This document shows, piece by piece, positions 62,740-64,000 of a DNA stretch of 64,000 nucleotides. The position numbers were made by a program, and so were the translations under genes. Positions within the stretch are counted from its first letter, which is position 1. Every line of letters starts with the position of its first letter. The notes beneath the pieces were generated by a model. It ran no database searches. It had not been told where the DNA came from and was given only the letters and a program-made list of their open reading frames with translations. Source of the DNA: Diphasiastrum complanatum (taxonomy: Eukaryota; Streptophyta; Lycopodiopsida; Lycopodiales; Lycopodiaceae); NCBI GenBank assembly GCA_029204225.1, contig CM055093.1:35104525-35168524 (forward strand), given 5' to 3'.

Positions 62740-64000
62740 TACTGCATGACACTTGTTGATGACCCCACAAGAAAAGTGTGGGTTGATTTTTCAAGGTAAA
62801 GCTTTGATACATTGAAGTATCCCAAGCAATTCAAGTCCGTGGTGAAGAATCAAATTGGCAAGAAGATAAAGGTCCTAGGATTGATTGGACAAGGGTGGTG
62901 AGTACACCTACGATGACTTTGTAAGTTTTGCAACAAAAACATATAAATAGTTAATTTGGTGTCACACATATGCCACAAAATGGAGTAGTTGAATGCAATA
63001 ATATCACATTTGTTGAATGTACTACAAGCATGCCGAAACTAAAAAGAGTTGCCTAACATGTTATGGGCAGAGGTGGTGAACATTTTAGTATGTCTATGAA
63101 TCGGACTCCAACGAAGGCAAGACACTTGAGGAGGCATATATCAACATCAATGTATAAGGGTATTCAGATCCATAGCATAGACACACCTACCCAAGGATTA
63201 AGGAAATTTTTTGACTCTATGGTGGTCACATGTCTCTTCTCGGGATACAGTCATGAGGAGAAAGCTTATAGGCTATAAAACATGTAGAATAGGAAGCTTG
63301 TTATGAGTAGGGACGTGATCTGTTGTTCTAAAGAATCATGATTAAAAAGGTTTTAAATCGGGTTTAATTAATTCGAATAGATCTTTGATCCTAAATTTTG
63401 GCAAAATCTTAAGGTGCATGCAATACATTGTATACTGAACAATACACAAGCAACTATCATCACAATTAGTATTCAATTCAGGCTAAATTCTAGTTCAAAT
63501 AAGCTCCAATCATTTATGAATTTATGTCAAATTATTGATATCTTGTTAAAAAAACCCTACACCATACTAATTTTTGGAAAAGTCCATTGAATTTTTTTCT
63601 ATTTGAATTTGCTCAATTCAAAACTCTGAATTTTTTTAGAATCGATTTGAATTGACTTGTTTCAAATTTTTTGGGAACTATGATGTGGTCTTTGATGAAG
63701 ATAACGCCCAAGATGAAATACAAAGAAGAAAGGCCATGGTCTCTTGTTATTGAAGAGAAAAGTTTCAAGAGAAGAAGAAAAGAGCAACAAGAGCCAACTC
63801 AAGAAAAAGACCAAGCATCAAAGAAAAGGAAAATGATGCCAGCTCCTTGGGATACTTAGACACCACCTTCGTCACCAATAAAGAAATTGCCAAGGTTGAA
63901 CTGTGAAACAAATAATAGGAGTAGGAATAGGTGAGCATTGAGCAAGAATCCCAAGTCAAAAAAAGAAGCAACTAGAGAGTTCTGACACAAATTGTGCTTT
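62740..64000 (+). pseudogene. Copia element 6 integrase remnant, interrupted and off the right edge
   Basis: Readable pieces in shifting frames are MTLVDDPTRKVWVDFSR (integrase core), MPQNGVVECNNITFVE (the QNGVAER region), MNRTPTKARH, DSMVVTCLFSGYSHEEKAYR, RKLVMSRDV and, after a 362-bp insertion (element H3), VFDEDNAQDEIQRRKAM. A Lys/Glu/Gln-rich linker runs to the window end. Many stops. No LTR seen. Confidence 0.75.
63321..63682. mobile_element. Small non-autonomous hAT-like element H3 (TTGAATT words)
   Basis: 362 bp inserted in the Copia motif SRDVVFDE. The flanks ACGTGATC (63313-63320) and ATGTGGTC (63683-63690) are both derived from ACGTGGTC, which is exactly what the uninterrupted codons for D-V-V would contain; this confirms an 8-bp duplication. 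The right end reads GGGAACTATG, matching the CATAGTT terminus of H1 and H2; the left end TGTTGTTCT is worn. AATTGAATT/TTTGAATT/TCAATTCAAA words near both ends and a GGAAAAGTCC core resemble the layout of H1 and H2, with an AT-rich motif. No coding capacity. Confidence 0.65.

Overview
The window is nuclear DNA of a land plant. It is AT-rich and dense with Ty1-copia and Ty3-gypsy retrotransposons that carry the Met-tRNA primer-binding sites usual in plants. It also holds very long (GA)n/(CT)n microsatellites and two intron-rich genes with GT-AG introns whose proteins match plant families. Introns of 8-13 kb filled with transposons, plus a non-LTR element tail of a kind I associate with non-seed plants, suggest a large-genome plant, perhaps a fern. 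The species cannot be fixed from the sequence.

Two host genes, both on the + strand, are supported. The first is a complete eight-exon short-chain dehydrogenase/reductase of the FOREVER YOUNG (FEY) type. Its coding exons run from 9832 to 27300 and join without a break into 368 codons. Intron 2 is 12.9 kb. The second is the 5' half of a vacuolar NHX-type Na+/H+ exchanger: six exons from 35717 to 54326, 229 codons, with the gene continuing past the window. Its introns 2 and 5 and the start of intron 6 are also swollen by transposons. Upstream of NHX lies a cluster of six CACGTG boxes, followed by three successive tandem-repeat arrays that reach almost to the start codon.

Layout: 1-8.5 kb is a pile-up of decayed Copia elements, including a gag-to-RT deletion derivative with both LTRs. 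8.5-27.3 kb is the FEY gene; its intron 2 holds a LINE-like tail, a 260-bp pure GA repeat, a Gypsy chromovirus with a perfect 5-bp target duplication, and a small inverted-repeat element. 27.3-33.2 kb is intergenic and mostly unrecognised. 33.2-64 kb is the NHX promoter and gene, containing a chimeric Gypsy/Gypsy/LINE block (39.2-44.4 kb), Copia fragments (46-49.7 kb), a miniature Copia with both LTRs (51.8-53.4 kb), a nearly full-length Copia with almost identical LTRs (56.4-61.5 kb), a 134-bp CT repeat and a last Copia fragment.

The most unusual signal is a set of three small elements (23035-23326, 54710-55524, 63321-63682) with CATAGTT-type termini and 8-bp target duplications, as in the hAT superfamily. 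Two of them clearly share a core. All three carry, at the same place, arrays built on a different short palindrome: an AGAAACG type, a GCGATTCG type and a TTGAATT type. They look like a non-autonomous family whose subterminal arrays have been replaced or homogenised independently.
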